DNA from: Xanthobacter oligotrophicus
GTDB lineage: Bacteria; Pseudomonadota; Alphaproteobacteria; Rhizobiales; Xanthobacteraceae
Assembly: GCF_008364685.1 (NCBI RefSeq)
Contig: NZ_VTTL01000013.1
Location: 124,001 to 188,000 of the forward strand
DNA length: 64,000 bases
Direction: 5' to 3'
Position numbers and translations under genes: made by a program
In this document: positions 1 to 8,410 of the stretch, one piece after another
Numbering within the stretch: position 1 is the stretch's first letter
Layout of the letters: every line of letters starts with the position of its first letter
Notes under the pieces: generated by a model
The model's input: only the letters and a program-made list of their open reading frames with translations
What the model was told of the DNA's origin: nothing
Database searches by the model: none

Positions 1-565
1 GAACCGCAAGCATGGCCGGGACGACTTCTTCGCCATCATCGAGAAGATGCGGAAGGCGCGCCCGGACATGGCCCTGTCGTCTGATTTCATCGTGGGCTTC
101 CCCGGCGAGAGCGAGCAGGATTTCGAGGACACCCTCGACCTGGTGCGCCGGGTGGGCTTCGCCAGCGCCTATTCCTTCAAGTACAGCCCTCGCCCCGGAA
201 CCCCGGCCGCCGACCATGAGGCGCAGGTGCCGGAGGAGGCGAAGGCCGAGCGCCTTGCCGAGCTTCAGCGGCTGCTGGAAGCCTCCAAGGCCGCCTTTGA
301 CGAGAGCTGCCGCGGCCGCACCTTCGACATCCTGCTGGAAAAGCCCGGCCGCCAGACCGGCCAGCTCATCGGCCGCTCGCCCTATCTGCAGAGCGTGGTG
401 GTGAACGATCCGCCCGCCGCCATCGGCGACCTCCTCACCGTGACCATCACCGACGTGGGCCCCAACAGCCTCGCGGGTGTTCCGGCGGAGGCGAACGACA
501 CTTCCGTTTCCCAGTCCCCAGCTTCTTCCGCCCGATCCCGGCCGCTTGCGGCCATGGAGGCTTGA
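1..565 (+). CDS. miaB: tRNA-2-methylthio-N6-dimethylallyladenosine synthase MiaB, C-terminal part
   Basis: The frame is open from base 2 and the 5' end lies outside the window. The visible 187 codons hold the end of the radical-SAM barrel (SDFIVGFPGESEQDF, YSFKYSPRPGTPAA) and a C-terminal TRAM-like RNA-binding region (LLEKPGRQTGQLIGRSPYLQ). The family methylthiolates i6A37 of tRNAs with two Fe-S clusters; the cluster-binding cysteines are upstream and not visible. A short polar, Ser/Ala-rich tail follows the TRAM region. The TGA stop overlaps the TTG start of phoH (TTGA), so the two genes are probably translationally coupled. miaB-phoH-ybeY is a standard alphaproteobacterial order. Confidence 0.93.
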   Translation, partial: NRKHGRDDFFAIIEKMRKARPDMALSSDFIVGFPGESEQDFEDTLDLVRRVGFASAYSFKYSPRPGTPAADHEAQVPEEAKAERLAELQRLLEASKAAFDESCRGRTFDILLEKPGRQTGQLIGRSPYLQSVVVNDPPAAIGDLLTVTITDVGPNSLAGVPAEANDTSVSQSPASSARSRPLAAMEA

Positions 566-1707
566 GCTTGCGCAGATCCGGCAGCGACCGCGACCGTCCC
601 CTCGATCGTTCTTCGGAACGCCAATCCGAACGCCCTTTGCCGCCCTCCGGCCCCGCCCGCGCGGCGGTGACGGCGCCGTGGGCGAGCCCGGACGACGAAG
701 GCCCCGCCCATGTGGTGCTGGCCTTCGACGACAACCGGCTCGCCACCCTCCTGTTCGGCCATTACGGGCGCAACCTCGCCGTGATCGAGCGCAAGCTCGG
801 GGTGAAGGCCGATTCGCGCGGCAACCACGTGACGCTGGAAGGCGCGCGCGATGCCTGCGAGCAAGCTAGAGCCGTGCTGGAGCACCTCTACGAGGCCTTG
901 CGCAAGGGCCGCGACATCAGCCAGGGCGACGTGGACGGGGCCATCCGCGAGGTGACCTCGCAGGGCTCCCTGTTCGATTTCGATCCGGCCGAGAACCGAC
1001 AGTCGTTCGATGAGATCCAGCTGCGCCGCCGCCCGGTGCGGGCGCGCACCGCCGCCCAGGACGCCTATATAAGGGCGCTGAAGCGCCACACCCTCGTGTT
1101 CGGCTCGGGTCCCGCCGGCACCGGCAAGACGTGGCTCGCGGTGGCCTATGCGGTGCACCTGCTGGAACGGCGCATGGTGGACCGCATCATCCTGTCGCGG
1201 CCAGCGGTGGAGGCGGGCGAGCGGCTCGGCTTCCTGCCCGGCGACATGAAGGACAAGGTGGACCCCTACCTGCGCCCCATCTACGACGCGCTCTATGACC
1301 TCATGGACCGCCCCTTCGTGGAGCGGGCGCTGCAATCGGGCGAGATCGAGATCGCCCCGCTGGCCTTCATGCGCGGACGCACCCTCTCCAACGCTGCGGT
1401 CATCCTGGACGAGGCGCAGAACGCCACCTCCATGCAGATGAAGATGTTCCTCACCCGCCTGGGCGAGAACTCGCACATGATCGTCACCGGCGACGCCAGC
1501 CAGACCGACCTGCCCCAGGGCCAGATCTCCGGCCTTGCCGAAGCGGTGCGGCTGCTGGAGGGCATCGAGGGGGTGGGCGTGTGCGTCTTCAAGGCCGAGG
1601 ACGTGGTGCGCCACGAGATGGTCGGGCGCATCGTCTCGGCCTACGAGAAGCTTGACGCGGCCAAGCTCGAGGCCGCTTCCGCCCGCCTCGGCAAGGCCGG
1701 AGCCTGA
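562..1707 (+). CDS. phoH: PhoH-family ATPase (YbeZ type)
   Basis: 381 codons starting with TTG, placed by the TTGA overlap with the miaB stop and by the conserved N-terminal region beginning soon afterwards. An N-terminal KH-like segment (about residues 50-120) precedes the PhoH ATPase domain. Walker A is GPAGTGKTW near residue 183 and Walker B is VILDEAQN near residue 280; the SRPAVEAGE and TGDASQTDLP segments are typical of the family. PhoH/YbeZ is a cytoplasmic ATPase thought to act with the RNase YbeY in RNA metabolism, and ybeY follows directly. The first 45 residues are polar, Arg/Ser-rich and probably disordered. A later start is possible, but no better ribosome site is evident. Confidence 0.9.
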   Translation: MSLRRSGSDRDRPLDRSSERQSERPLPPSGPARAAVTAPWASPDDEGPAHVVLAFDDNRLATLLFGHYGRNLAVIERKLGVKADSRGNHVTLEGARDACEQARAVLEHLYEALRKGRDISQGDVDGAIREVTSQGSLFDFDPAENRQSFDEIQLRRRPVRARTAAQDAYIRALKRHTLVFGSGPAGTGKTWLAVAYAVHLLERRMVDRIILSRPAVEAGERLGFLPGDMKDKVDPYLRPIYDALYDLMDRPFVERALQSGEIEIAPLAFMRGRTLSNAAVILDEAQNATSMQMKMFLTRLGENSHMIVTGDASQTDLPQGQISGLAEAVRLLEGIEGVGVCVFKAEDVVRHEMVGRIVSAYEKLDAAKLEAASARLGKAGA

Positions 1708-1711
1708 TCCC

Positions 1712-2242
1712 ATGGCCGCCCTGAAGCTTGTCGCCACGAGCGTCCCCCCCGAGGAGGACCCCGTCGCCATCGACGTGCTGGTGGAGGCGGAGGGCTGGTC
1801 TGCCGTCCCCGACGCCGAAGCCATCTGCGTGCGGGCCGCGCAGGCAGCGCTCGCGGCCTGCGGCGACGAGGTGCCGGAGCCCTGCGAGGTCGCCATCACC
1901 CTCACCGACGACGCGCGCATCCGCGTGCTGAACCGGGAGTGGCGCGGCAAGGACAAGGCCACCAACGTGCTGTCCTTCCCCCAGCCGGACCTGCCCGACG
2001 ACGTGGACGCGCCCCAGCCGCTGGGCGACATCATCGTCGCGCTGGAAACCCTCACCGGCGAAGCCCAGGCAGAAGACAAGACGGCGGGGCACCACCTCGC
2101 CCATCTGGTGGTGCACGGCACGCTGCATCTTCTGGGCTACGACCACATAGACGAAACCGAAGCAGAGGAAATGGAGGCGCTGGAACGGCGGATCCTCGCG
2201 GGGCTCGGGATCGACGATCCCTATGCCCTGCCCCAGGACTGA
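1712..2242 (+). CDS. ybeY: endoribonuclease YbeY (16S rRNA maturation)
   Basis: 176 residues from ATG 1712, four bases after the phoH stop. The UPF0054 zinc motif is intact: HLVVHGTLHLLGYDH near residue 130 supplies the three histidines. NREWRGKDKATNVLSFP near residue 70 is the other family hallmark. YbeY is a single-strand endoribonuclease needed for 16S rRNA 3' end maturation and ribosome quality control. An in-frame extension upstream overlaps phoH and is not needed. It forms one operon with miaB and phoH upstream and the CBS-domain gene downstream. Confidence 0.93.
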   Translation: MAALKLVATSVPPEEDPVAIDVLVEAEGWSAVPDAEAICVRAAQAALAACGDEVPEPCEVAITLTDDARIRVLNREWRGKDKATNVLSFPQPDLPDDVDAPQPLGDIIVALETLTGEAQAEDKTAGHHLAHLVVHGTLHLLGYDHIDETEAEEMEALERRILAGLGIDDPYALPQD

Positions 2243-2265
2243 CGTTCCAAGGCGAAAATCAGGCC

Positions 2266-3240
2266 ATGTCCAACATCGACCAGCCAACGACCGAGACCAG
2301 CGCGGAACCGCAAAGTTTTCTCGATCGATTGCGTGCCCTCCTCGGCACGTTCCGTCCGCACGGCTCGCTCCGCACCGACCTCGTGGAGGTGCTGGACGCG
2401 GCGGAAGCGCCCGAGGAGGAAGGGGAATTCACCCCATCCGAGCGCAAGATGCTGCGCAACATCCTCCATCTCAAGGAGGTGGGCATCGGCGACATCATGG
2501 TGCCCCGCGCCGAGATCGTCGCCGTGCGCAAGGATGTCTCCCTCGGCGAGCTGCTGAAGCTGTTCGTCGGCGTCGGCCATTCGCGCCTCGTGGTCTATGA
2601 CGACACGCTGGACGACCCCGTGGGCATGGTCCACATCCGCGACCTCATCGCCTTCCTTGCCGGCGACCTCACCAGCCAGCCGGGCAACAAGCTCGATCTC
2701 GGGGCGGTCAATCTCGACGGCTCGCTGGAGGATGCCGGGCTCATCCGCCGCATCCTCTATGTTCCGCCCTCCATGCCGGCGGTGGACCTTCTGGTCGCCA
2801 TGCAGGCGGCGCGCACCCATCTCGCCCTCGTCATCGACGAATATGGCGGCACCGACGGCCTCGTCTCCATCGAGGACGTGGTGGAGGAGATCGTCGGCGA
2901 GATCGAGGACGAGCACGACGAGGCGGCCGAAACCCTGCTCATCCGCCAGCCGGACGGCAGCTTCCTCGCCGATGCGCGCACGCCTCTGGAAGCCGCCGTG
3001 GAGGTGCTCGGCCCCACCTTCGCCTCCGAGGAGGCCATGGAAGAGGTGGACAGTCTGGGCGGCCTCCTGGTCATGGTGGCCTCGCGGGTGCCAAAGCAGG
3101 GGGAAGTGATCGCCCTGCCCGGCGGCTTCGAGGTAGAGGTGCTGGAGGCGGATCCGCGCCGGGTGAAGAAGCTGCGCGTCATTCCCCCGCGCGAGAACAC
3201 ACCGGTGCCCGCCACCGAATCCAGCGCATCCGACCTGTAG
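2266..3240 (+). CDS. CBS-domain protein of the CorC/TlyC (HlyC) family
   Basis: 324 residues from ATG 2266, which is 23 bases after ybeY. Two CBS domains occupy about residues 80-210 (VPRAEIVAVRKD; VDLLVAMQAARTHLALVIDEYGGTDGL) and a CorC_HlyC transporter-associated domain occupies about 225-310 (DGSFLADARTPLEAAVEVLG). No membrane segment is visible, so this is the short cytosolic form, not the DUF21 membrane type. The family is linked to Mg2+/Co2+ efflux and adenosine-nucleotide sensing; the exact role in alphaproteobacteria is unsettled. Its place between ybeY and lnt matches the usual ybeY-corC-lnt order. Confidence 0.9.
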   Translation: MSNIDQPTTETSAEPQSFLDRLRALLGTFRPHGSLRTDLVEVLDAAEAPEEEGEFTPSERKMLRNILHLKEVGIGDIMVPRAEIVAVRKDVSLGELLKLFVGVGHSRLVVYDDTLDDPVGMVHIRDLIAFLAGDLTSQPGNKLDLGAVNLDGSLEDAGLIRRILYVPPSMPAVDLLVAMQAARTHLALVIDEYGGTDGLVSIEDVVEEIVGEIEDEHDEAAETLLIRQPDGSFLADARTPLEAAVEVLGPTFASEEAMEEVDSLGGLLVMVASRVPKQGEVIALPGGFEVEVLEADPRRVKKLRVIPPRENTPVPATESSASDL

Positions 3241-3250
3241 CGACCCCCGC

Positions 3251-4873
3251 GTGCTCCCATCCTCCTCCCCGACCGCGCGGCTGCGCGGGCGCCTGCTGGC
3301 GCTGCGCTTCCTCTCCGGCTGGCGCCGGCGCCTTGTCGCGTTCGTTGCCGGCGCGATCGGCGCCCTGGCCATGCCCCCGTTCGGCCTGTGGCCTGTGCTG
3401 GTGCTCAGCTTCGGCGTGCTCGTGCTGCTCATCGACGGCTGCCGCGGCGGGCTGAAGCGCCGCCTGTGGGGCGCCGCCGGCGTCGGCTGGTGGTTCGGCT
3501 TCGGCTATTTCCTCGCCTCCCTGTGGTGGATCGGCGACGCCTTCCTGGTGGAGGCGGACGTGTTCGGCTGGCTGCTGCCCTTCGCGGTGCTGGCCATGCC
3601 CACGGGGCTCGCCCTGTTCACCGCGCTGGGCGCGGTGCTGGCGCGCCTCCTGTGGTCGAAGGGGGGCGCGCGCCTGTTCGCCCTCGCCTTCGGCCTCACC
3701 GTGTCGGAGTGGCTGCGCGGCCATGTGCTCACGGGCTTTCCCTGGAACACCTTCGGCTATGCCTTCGCGCAGTCGGACCTGCTGATGCAGAGTGCCGCGC
3801 TGGTGGGCATCTGGGGCCTCACCTTCTTCGCCGTGCTGTTGCTGTCGAGCCCGGTACTGCTGCTGGTGCCGGGCCGGCGCAACCTTGCCGCCGTCGCCTG
3901 TGCGGCGCTGCTGCTGGCCGGGGCTACGGCCTGGGGCGGCTGGCGGCTGGCGGCAACGCCCTCCGCGGTGGTTCCGGGCGTCCACCTGCGGGTGATGCAG
4001 CCCAACGTGCCGCAGGACAAGAAGTTCGCCTATGACCGGCGGCGCGAGATCCTGACCGACTATCTCGCCCTGAGCGCCCGCCCGAGCCCCACCTATCCAG
4101 CGGGCCTCGCCGATGTGACGCTTCTCATCTGGCCCGAATCGGCCTTCCCCTTCATCTACGAGCGCGAGCCCTGGGCGGCAGAGGACATCGCCGCCGCGCT
4201 GCCGCCCAACGTGACACTGGTGACCGGGGCGGTGCGCATCGACCTGCCCCCGCCCGGACAGCACGCGCCGTTCTTCAATGCGATCCGCGTTATCGATGCG
4301 AAGGGCCACGTGTTGCGCAATACCGACAAGGTGCACCTCGTGCCCTTCGGGGAATACTTGCCGTTCCAGTCGTTCCTCGAATCCATCGGCATCGAGCAAT
4401 TGACGCGGGTGAGGGGCGGCTTCTCGTCCGGCAGCATGCTCACCGGGCTCGAAGTGCCCGGCGCCGGCCTTGCCGCACCGCTGGTATGTTATGAAATTAT
4501 CTTTCCTGGAAAGGTAATTCCGGGCGGACCCCGCCCCACCTGGCTCCTCAACGTCACCAACGACGCCTGGTTCGGAACCACGCCCGGCCCCTACCAGCAC
4601 TTTGTGCAGGCTCGCTTGCGCGCCGTTGAGGAAGGCCTTCCCCTGGTGCGCGCAGCCAATACGGGCATCTCGGCCATCATCGACCCTATGGGTCGTATTG
4701 TCGCAGCATCGCGCCTCGGCGAAACGAGCCTCGTCGATGGTCCTTTGCCGCAGCCGCTGGAAACAGTTCCGGTAGCGGCGCGTTTCAACCTTGCTGTCCT
4801 TGCGGGCCTGCTGATGGCTGCACTGGCACTTGCGGTGGCGCCTTCAAGCGGCTGGATTACACGCAAAGGTTGA
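3251..4873 (+). CDS. lnt: apolipoprotein N-acyltransferase Lnt
   Basis: 540 residues from a GTG start, 10 bases after corC. About six hydrophobic segments fill residues 20-240 and a periplasmic nitrilase-like domain occupies about 255-500. The catalytic triad is visible: Glu in IWPESAFPF, Lys in DKVHLVPFGEYLPF, Cys in APLVCYEIIFP. Lnt adds the third acyl chain to lipoproteins at the periplasmic face of the inner membrane. A final hydrophobic segment (FNLAVLAGLLMAALALAVA) anchors the C-terminus. The length is normal for the family. It is probably the last gene of the operon that starts upstream of miaB. Confidence 0.95.
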   Translation: MLPSSSPTARLRGRLLALRFLSGWRRRLVAFVAGAIGALAMPPFGLWPVLVLSFGVLVLLIDGCRGGLKRRLWGAAGVGWWFGFGYFLASLWWIGDAFLVEADVFGWLLPFAVLAMPTGLALFTALGAVLARLLWSKGGARLFALAFGLTVSEWLRGHVLTGFPWNTFGYAFAQSDLLMQSAALVGIWGLTFFAVLLLSSPVLLLVPGRRNLAAVACAALLLAGATAWGGWRLAATPSAVVPGVHLRVMQPNVPQDKKFAYDRRREILTDYLALSARPSPTYPAGLADVTLLIWPESAFPFIYEREPWAAEDIAAALPPNVTLVTGAVRIDLPPPGQHAPFFNAIRVIDAKGHVLRNTDKVHLVPFGEYLPFQSFLESIGIEQLTRVRGGFSSGSMLTGLEVPGAGLAAPLVCYEIIFPGKVIPGGPRPTWLLNVTNDAWFGTTPGPYQHFVQARLRAVEEGLPLVRAANTGISAIIDPMGRIVAASRLGETSLVDGPLPQPLETVPVAARFNLAVLAGLLMAALALAVAPSSGWITRKG

Positions 4874-4972
4874 TCGACGCTCGTAGATTGTATGCCTATG
4901 TTCGCCGGCAATCAGGGCAGCCTTCGCACCGCGAAGTAATGATTAATCTTTTCCGACATAGCCGGAGAGACC

Positions 4973-5386
4973 ATGGCCAAGAAGGCGCCGAACCCTATTG
5001 ACAAGCACGTCGGCTCGCGCGTCCGCATGCGGCGGATGATGGTCAGCATGAGCCAGGAGAAGCTCGGCGAGCATCTCGGAATTACCTTTCAACAAATCCA
5101 AAAATATGAAAAGGGCACAAATCGCATAGGAGCAAGCCGGCTTCAGCAGATCTCGATCGTGCTCGGCGTTCCCGTGGCGTTCTTCTTCGAAGGCGCTCCG
5201 ACCGTGGGACCCGAGGGAGAAGGCTTCTCTGAAGACCAGTCGCCCGCCTACGTCTCCGACTTCCTCGCGACCTCGGACGGGCTGACGCTCACCCGCAACT
5301 TCATGCGCATCGCCGACCCGAAGGTTCGCCGTCGGATCGTGGAACTGGTCATTGCCATCGCCGGAGAAGCCGAGACGCCGACCTGA
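4973..5386 (+). CDS. praR: XRE-family regulator, PraR/PhrR-like
   Basis: 137 residues from ATG 4973, preceded by a GGAGA ribosome site. An XRE/Cro HTH fills about residues 12-70 (GSRVRMRRMMVSMSQEKLGE, FQQIQKYEKGTNRIGAS). It is followed by a short C-terminal half with LTRNFMRIADPKVRRRIVELV. Rhizobial PraR/PhrR proteins have this size and sequence and lie between lnt and metK; in that group they repress adhesion/biofilm and, in Azorhizobium, reb genes. The 99-base upstream gap is AT-richer than its surroundings and may carry the gene's own promoter. The symbol rests on remembered similarity and synteny, not on a search. Confidence 0.78.
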   Translation: MAKKAPNPIDKHVGSRVRMRRMMVSMSQEKLGEHLGITFQQIQKYEKGTNRIGASRLQQISIVLGVPVAFFFEGAPTVGPEGEGFSEDQSPAYVSDFLATSDGLTLTRNFMRIADPKVRRRIVELVIAIAGEAETPT

Positions 5387-5436
5387 ACCGTTCTTTTTGA
5401 CGAACGATTTCGTACAACCGACCTTGACCGCTCGCT

Positions 5437-5470
5437 GCCGCGTTGCCACAAGAAGGGACCGCAACGCGGC
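5437..5470 (+). other. hairpin in the metK leader
   Basis: A perfect 10-bp inverted repeat: GCCGCGTTGC (5437-5446) pairs with GCAACGCGGC (5461-5470) around a 14-base loop. It lies 36 bases before the metK start. There is no T-run, so an intrinsic terminator is unlikely. It does not match the SAM-II or SAM/SAH riboswitch cores I know. It may be a regulatory leader or a stop-side structure for the upstream gene. Confidence 0.6.
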
Positions 5471-5478
5471 GCGGGCGC

Positions 5479-5504
5479 AAGAGGGTCGGAGAAGAGGGTC
5501 GGAG
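5479..5504 (+). repeat. 13-bp tandem duplication carrying the metK ribosome site
   Basis: AAGAGGGTCGGAG occurs twice head-to-tail (5479-5491 and 5492-5504) directly before the metK ATG at 5507. Each copy has a GAGGG and a GGAG purine run, so the gene has a duplicated Shine-Dalgarno region. Confidence 0.85.
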
Positions 5505-5506
5505 AC

Positions 5507-6700
5507 ATGGCGCGTCAGTCCTATCTGTTCACCAGTGAGTCGGTTTCCGAAGGCCATCCTGACAAGGTCTGCGACCGCATTTCCGACGAGGTGGTGGATA
5601 CCTTCTTCCGCACCGCCGCCGTCGAAGGCTGGGACCCCAGCCAGATCCGCGTCGCCTGCGAGACGCTCGCCACCACCAACAAGGTGGTGATTGCGGGCGA
5701 GACGCGCGGCCCCTCCACCATCACCCGCGACCTGCTCACCCACGTCGCACGCCTCGCCATCAGGGACATCGGCTACGAGCAGGATGGCTTCCACTGGCAG
5801 AAGGCGGACATCGACGTGCGGCTGCACGCCCAGTCGGCCGACATCGCCCAGGGCGTGGACATCGCGGGGAACAAGGACGAGGGCGCGGGCGACCAGGGCA
5901 TCATGTTCGGCTACGCCGTGCGCGAGACGCCGGAGCTGATGCCGGCGCCCCTCTATTACGCCCACAAGATCCTGAAGACGCTGGCGGAAGCGCGCCGGTC
6001 CGGCGAGACCCACGCCCTCGGCCCCGACGCCAAGAGCCAGGTTACCGTCCAGTACGAGAACGGCAAGCCGGTGGGTGTCACCCAGATCGTGCTGTCCACC
6101 CAGCACCTCGACGAGAACCTGTCGTCCCACGACGTGAAGTCCATCGTCGAGCCCTATATCCGCGCCACCCTGCCCGAGGGCTGGATCTCCAAGGACACGG
6201 TCTGGCACGTCAATCCGACCGGCAAGTTCGTGATCGGCGGACCGGACGGCGACACCGGCCTGACCGGGCGCAAGATCATCGTGGACACCTACGGCGGAGC
6301 CGCGCCCCACGGCGGCGGCGCCTTCTCCGGCAAGGATCCCACCAAGGTGGACCGCTCGGCCGCCTATGCCGCGCGCTATCTGGCCAAGAACGTGGTTGCA
6401 GCGGACCTCGCGGACCGCGCCACCATCCAGCTGGCCTACGCCATCGGCGTGTCCGATCCGCTGTCGGTCTATGTGGACCTGCACGGCACCGGCAAGGTGG
6501 ACGAAGCCAAGCTCGAGACCGTGCTGCGCGAGGTCATCAACCTGCGCCCCCGTGGCATCCGCGAGCATCTGGGCCTCACCAAGCCCATCTATGCCCGCAC
6601 CGCCGCCTATGGCCATTTCGGCCGCGCGCCGGAAGCGGACGGCGGCTTCTCCTGGGAGAAGACCGACCTCGTGGACGCTCTCAAGTCCGCCGTGGCCTGA
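5507..6700 (+). CDS. metK: S-adenosylmethionine synthetase MetK
   Basis: 397 residues, standard length. All family signatures are visible: [16 protein letters not shown] near residue 14, [12 protein letters not shown] near 125, and the loop [16 protein letters not shown] near 270. It makes SAM from methionine and ATP as a cytosolic tetramer using Mg2+ and K+. The start follows the duplicated GAGGG/GGAG site. The product feeds trmB immediately downstream and the other methyltransferases of this window (rsmG, rsmH). The gene order lnt-praR-metK-trmB is conserved in many Rhizobiales. Confidence 0.97.
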   Translation: MARQSYLFTSESVSEGHPDKVCDRISDEVVDTFFRTAAVEGWDPSQIRVACETLATTNKVVIAGETRGPSTITRDLLTHVARLAIRDIGYEQDGFHWQKADIDVRLHAQSADIAQGVDIAGNKDEGAGDQGIMFGYAVRETPELMPAPLYYAHKILKTLAEARRSGETHALGPDAKSQVTVQYENGKPVGVTQIVLSTQHLDENLSSHDVKSIVEPYIRATLPEGWISKDTVWHVNPTGKFVIGGPDGDTGLTGRKIIVDTYGGAAPHGGGAFSGKDPTKVDRSAAYAARYLAKNVVAADLADRATIQLAYAIGVSDPLSVYVDLHGTGKVDEAKLETVLREVINLRPRGIREHLGLTKPIYARTAAYGHFGRAPEADGGFSWEKTDLVDALKSAVA

Positions 6701-6716
6701 CAGCACAATTCCCTTG

Positions 6717-6768
6717 GTCGCCGCGCCCGGACCTGCGGGCGGACGGCCGAACGGGATGGCGCGGCGAC
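6717..6768 (+). other. long stem between metK and trmB
   Basis: GTCGCCGCGCC (6717-6727) is perfectly complementary to GGCGCGGCGAC (6758-6768), giving an 11-bp GC-rich stem with a 30-base loop. It starts 17 bases after the metK stop. With no U-tract it may be a 3' stabilising structure or a Rho-independent terminator lacking its tail. Confidence 0.6.
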
Positions 6769-6777
6769 GGAGCGAAG

Positions 6778-6809
6778 GGATCCCGGATGCCACCGCATCG
6801 TCGGGATCC
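6778..6809 (+). other. bulged hairpin just before trmB
   Basis: The lower stem GGATCCCG/CGGGATCC (8 bp) is followed by a 2-base bulge on the 3' side (GT), an upper stem GATGC/GCATC and a 4-base loop (CACC). It ends 8 bases before the trmB start codon, so it could mask the ribosome site. A hairpin of the same architecture lies at 61009-61040. Confidence 0.6.
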
Positions 6810-6817
6810 GTCATGAC

Positions 6818-7513
6818 ATGCAGGACATGACCGAAGAAACGGAACGTCACGGCGCCTTCTACGGCCGGCGCATCGGCAAGTCGCTGCGCGGCGCCCAGCA
6901 GGACGCCATGGTGCGCCTCCTGCCCACGTGGCGCTTCGCCCTCGAAGAGGTGCGAACCCCGGCCGCCCTGTTCCCCCACGACATCAGTGGCCTGTGGCTG
7001 GAGATCGGCTTCGGCGGCGGCGAGCATCTCATCTCCCACGCCGCGCGCCGGCCCGACATGGGCTTCATCGGCGCCGAACCGTTCGTGAACGGCATGGCGC
7101 GGATGCTGGTGGACCTGGAAAAGGCCGGGCTCACCAACATCCGCCTGTTTGGCGAGGACGCGGCATTGCTGCTGGATCGCCTTCCGGAGGCGAGCCTCGA
7201 CGGCGCCGACCTGTTCTATCCCGACCCCTGGCCCAAGCGTCGCCACTGGAAGCGCCGGTTCGTCCGAGCGGACAATCTGGACCGTCTCGCCCGCGCCATC
7301 CGACCGGGCGGACTGTTCCGCTTCGCATCCGACGTGCCCCATTATGTAGGCTGGACCCTAGCCGAAGTGCGCGCCCACGGTGCCTTCCGCTGGACCGCGG
7401 AGCGGGCCGACGACTGGCGCCAGCCCTATCCCCACTGGCCGGGCACCCGCTACGAAGCGAAGGCTTTGGAGGAGGGACGCAGTCCCACCTACCTGACGTT
7501 CGAGCGGATCTGA
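6818..7513 (+). CDS. trmB: tRNA (guanine-N7-)-methyltransferase TrmB
   Basis: 231 residues. A class I SAM-methyltransferase with the glycine-rich motif LEIGFGGGEHL near residue 60. The TrmB signature FYPDPWPKRRHWKRRFV lies near residue 132 and the C-terminal GTRYEAKA segment is present. It forms m7G46 in tRNA variable loops. The start could be ATG 6818 or ATG 6827 (MTEETERHG); no strong ribosome site separates them. The gene sits behind two hairpins in the metK-trmB gap. It is the last gene of the plus-strand block; the next genes run the other way. Confidence 0.92.
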   Translation: MQDMTEETERHGAFYGRRIGKSLRGAQQDAMVRLLPTWRFALEEVRTPAALFPHDISGLWLEIGFGGGEHLISHAARRPDMGFIGAEPFVNGMARMLVDLEKAGLTNIRLFGEDAALLLDRLPEASLDGADLFYPDPWPKRRHWKRRFVRADNLDRLARAIRPGGLFRFASDVPHYVGWTLAEVRAHGAFRWTAERADDWRQPYPHWPGTRYEAKALEEGRSPTYLTFERI

Positions 7514-7543
7514 TCCGGTCTGGCTCAGGTCGCGCCGATGGCC

Positions 7544-8410
7544 TCAGGCGCCCGAATCGTGAAGCGCCGTAAGGCCCTCGCGATAGGTGGGATAGGCAAG
7601 GCTCACACCCAGCTCGTCCTTGAGCCGACGGTTGGCCACGCGCTTGTTGGCGGCCCAGAAGGTCAGCGCCATGGGGCTCATGTCCTGCGCCGCTTCATCG
7701 AACGGGATGGCCGGCGGCACCGGCAGGCCGAGAAGCCCGGCCGCATAGGCGATGGGATCGCCGGGCGGGGCGGGCAGGTCGTCGGTGACGTTGAGGATGC
7801 CATCGAAGCGCCGGTCCACCACCGCGCTGATGGTCCGGGCGATGTCCGCCACATGGATGCGGTTGAACACCTGGCCCGGTTTGTCGATGCGCCGCGCCTC
7901 TCCCGCCCTGAGCTGCTCCAGCGCATTCCGCCCGGGCCCATAGATGCCGGCGAGGCGCAACACCGAAACCGGAATGCCGCGCTTCTGCCCGAAGGCGAAC
8001 CACTCGTCTTCCGCCGCGAGCCGCCGTTCCAGGCGCGGGCTACCGGCGCGCGGGGGGGTCGTCTCATCCACCCAGCCGCCGCCATGGTCGCCATAGACGC
8101 CGAGGGTGGTGAGATAGACCACCTGGCTGAGTCGTCCTGCCTCCAGCACGGTGCCGGCGCAGCGCAGAATCGGATCGCCCCGCGCATCCGGGGGCGCTGA
8201 CGCGATGATCAGGTCGGTGCCGGCGAGGGCATCGGCGAGAACGGCGGACAGGCTCTCCCCATCGAACAGGAAGGGCTCCACCCCGGTGGGCAGCGCGACA
8301 AGGCGCTCCTCGGTCCGAGCGGTGCCGATGACACGGGAAAAGGCCGCAGGCTCACCCGCCACCAGATGACGGACGCAATAGCCGAAGCCCAGAGCCGCAA
8401 GCGTCGTCAT
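7544..8410 (-). CDS. NAD-dependent epimerase/dehydratase (SDR) family protein
   Basis: 288 residues, starting at the ATG that overlaps the plsC stop (ATGA). The N-terminus LAALGFGYCVRHL is an atypical Rossmann glycine motif. TTLGVYGDHGGGWVDE (about residue 110) and LRLAGIYGPGRN (about 165) are typical of extended SDRs of the YeeZ/WcaG-like group; FNRIHVADIARTI follows. The substrate cannot be told. The usual SDR Tyr-X3-Lys pair is not clear, as in other YeeZ-like proteins. Translational coupling to plsC suggests a linked function or simple operon packing. A longer upstream reading would overlap plsC and is not supported. Confidence 0.75.
   Translation of the reverse strand: MTTLAALGFGYCVRHLVAGEPAAFSRVIGTARTEERLVALPTGVEPFLFDGESLSAVLADALAGTDLIIASAPPDARGDPILRCAGTVLEAGRLSQVVYLTTLGVYGDHGGGWVDETTPPRAGSPRLERRLAAEDEWFAFGQKRGIPVSVLRLAGIYGPGRNALEQLRAGEARRIDKPGQVFNRIHVADIARTISAVVDRRFDGILNVTDDLPAPPGDPIAYAAGLLGLPVPPAIPFDEAAQDMSPMALTFWAANKRVANRRLKDELGVSLAYPTYREGLTALHDSGA

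Noticed and set aside
5387-5506. SAM riboswitch upstream of metK
   Set aside because: Only a simple hairpin is present; no SAM-I, SAM-II or SAM/SAH core sequence could be matched.
4943-7342. Long minus-strand frame opposite praR, metK and trmB
   Set aside because: Shadow of the real genes; no ribosome site and no family resemblance.
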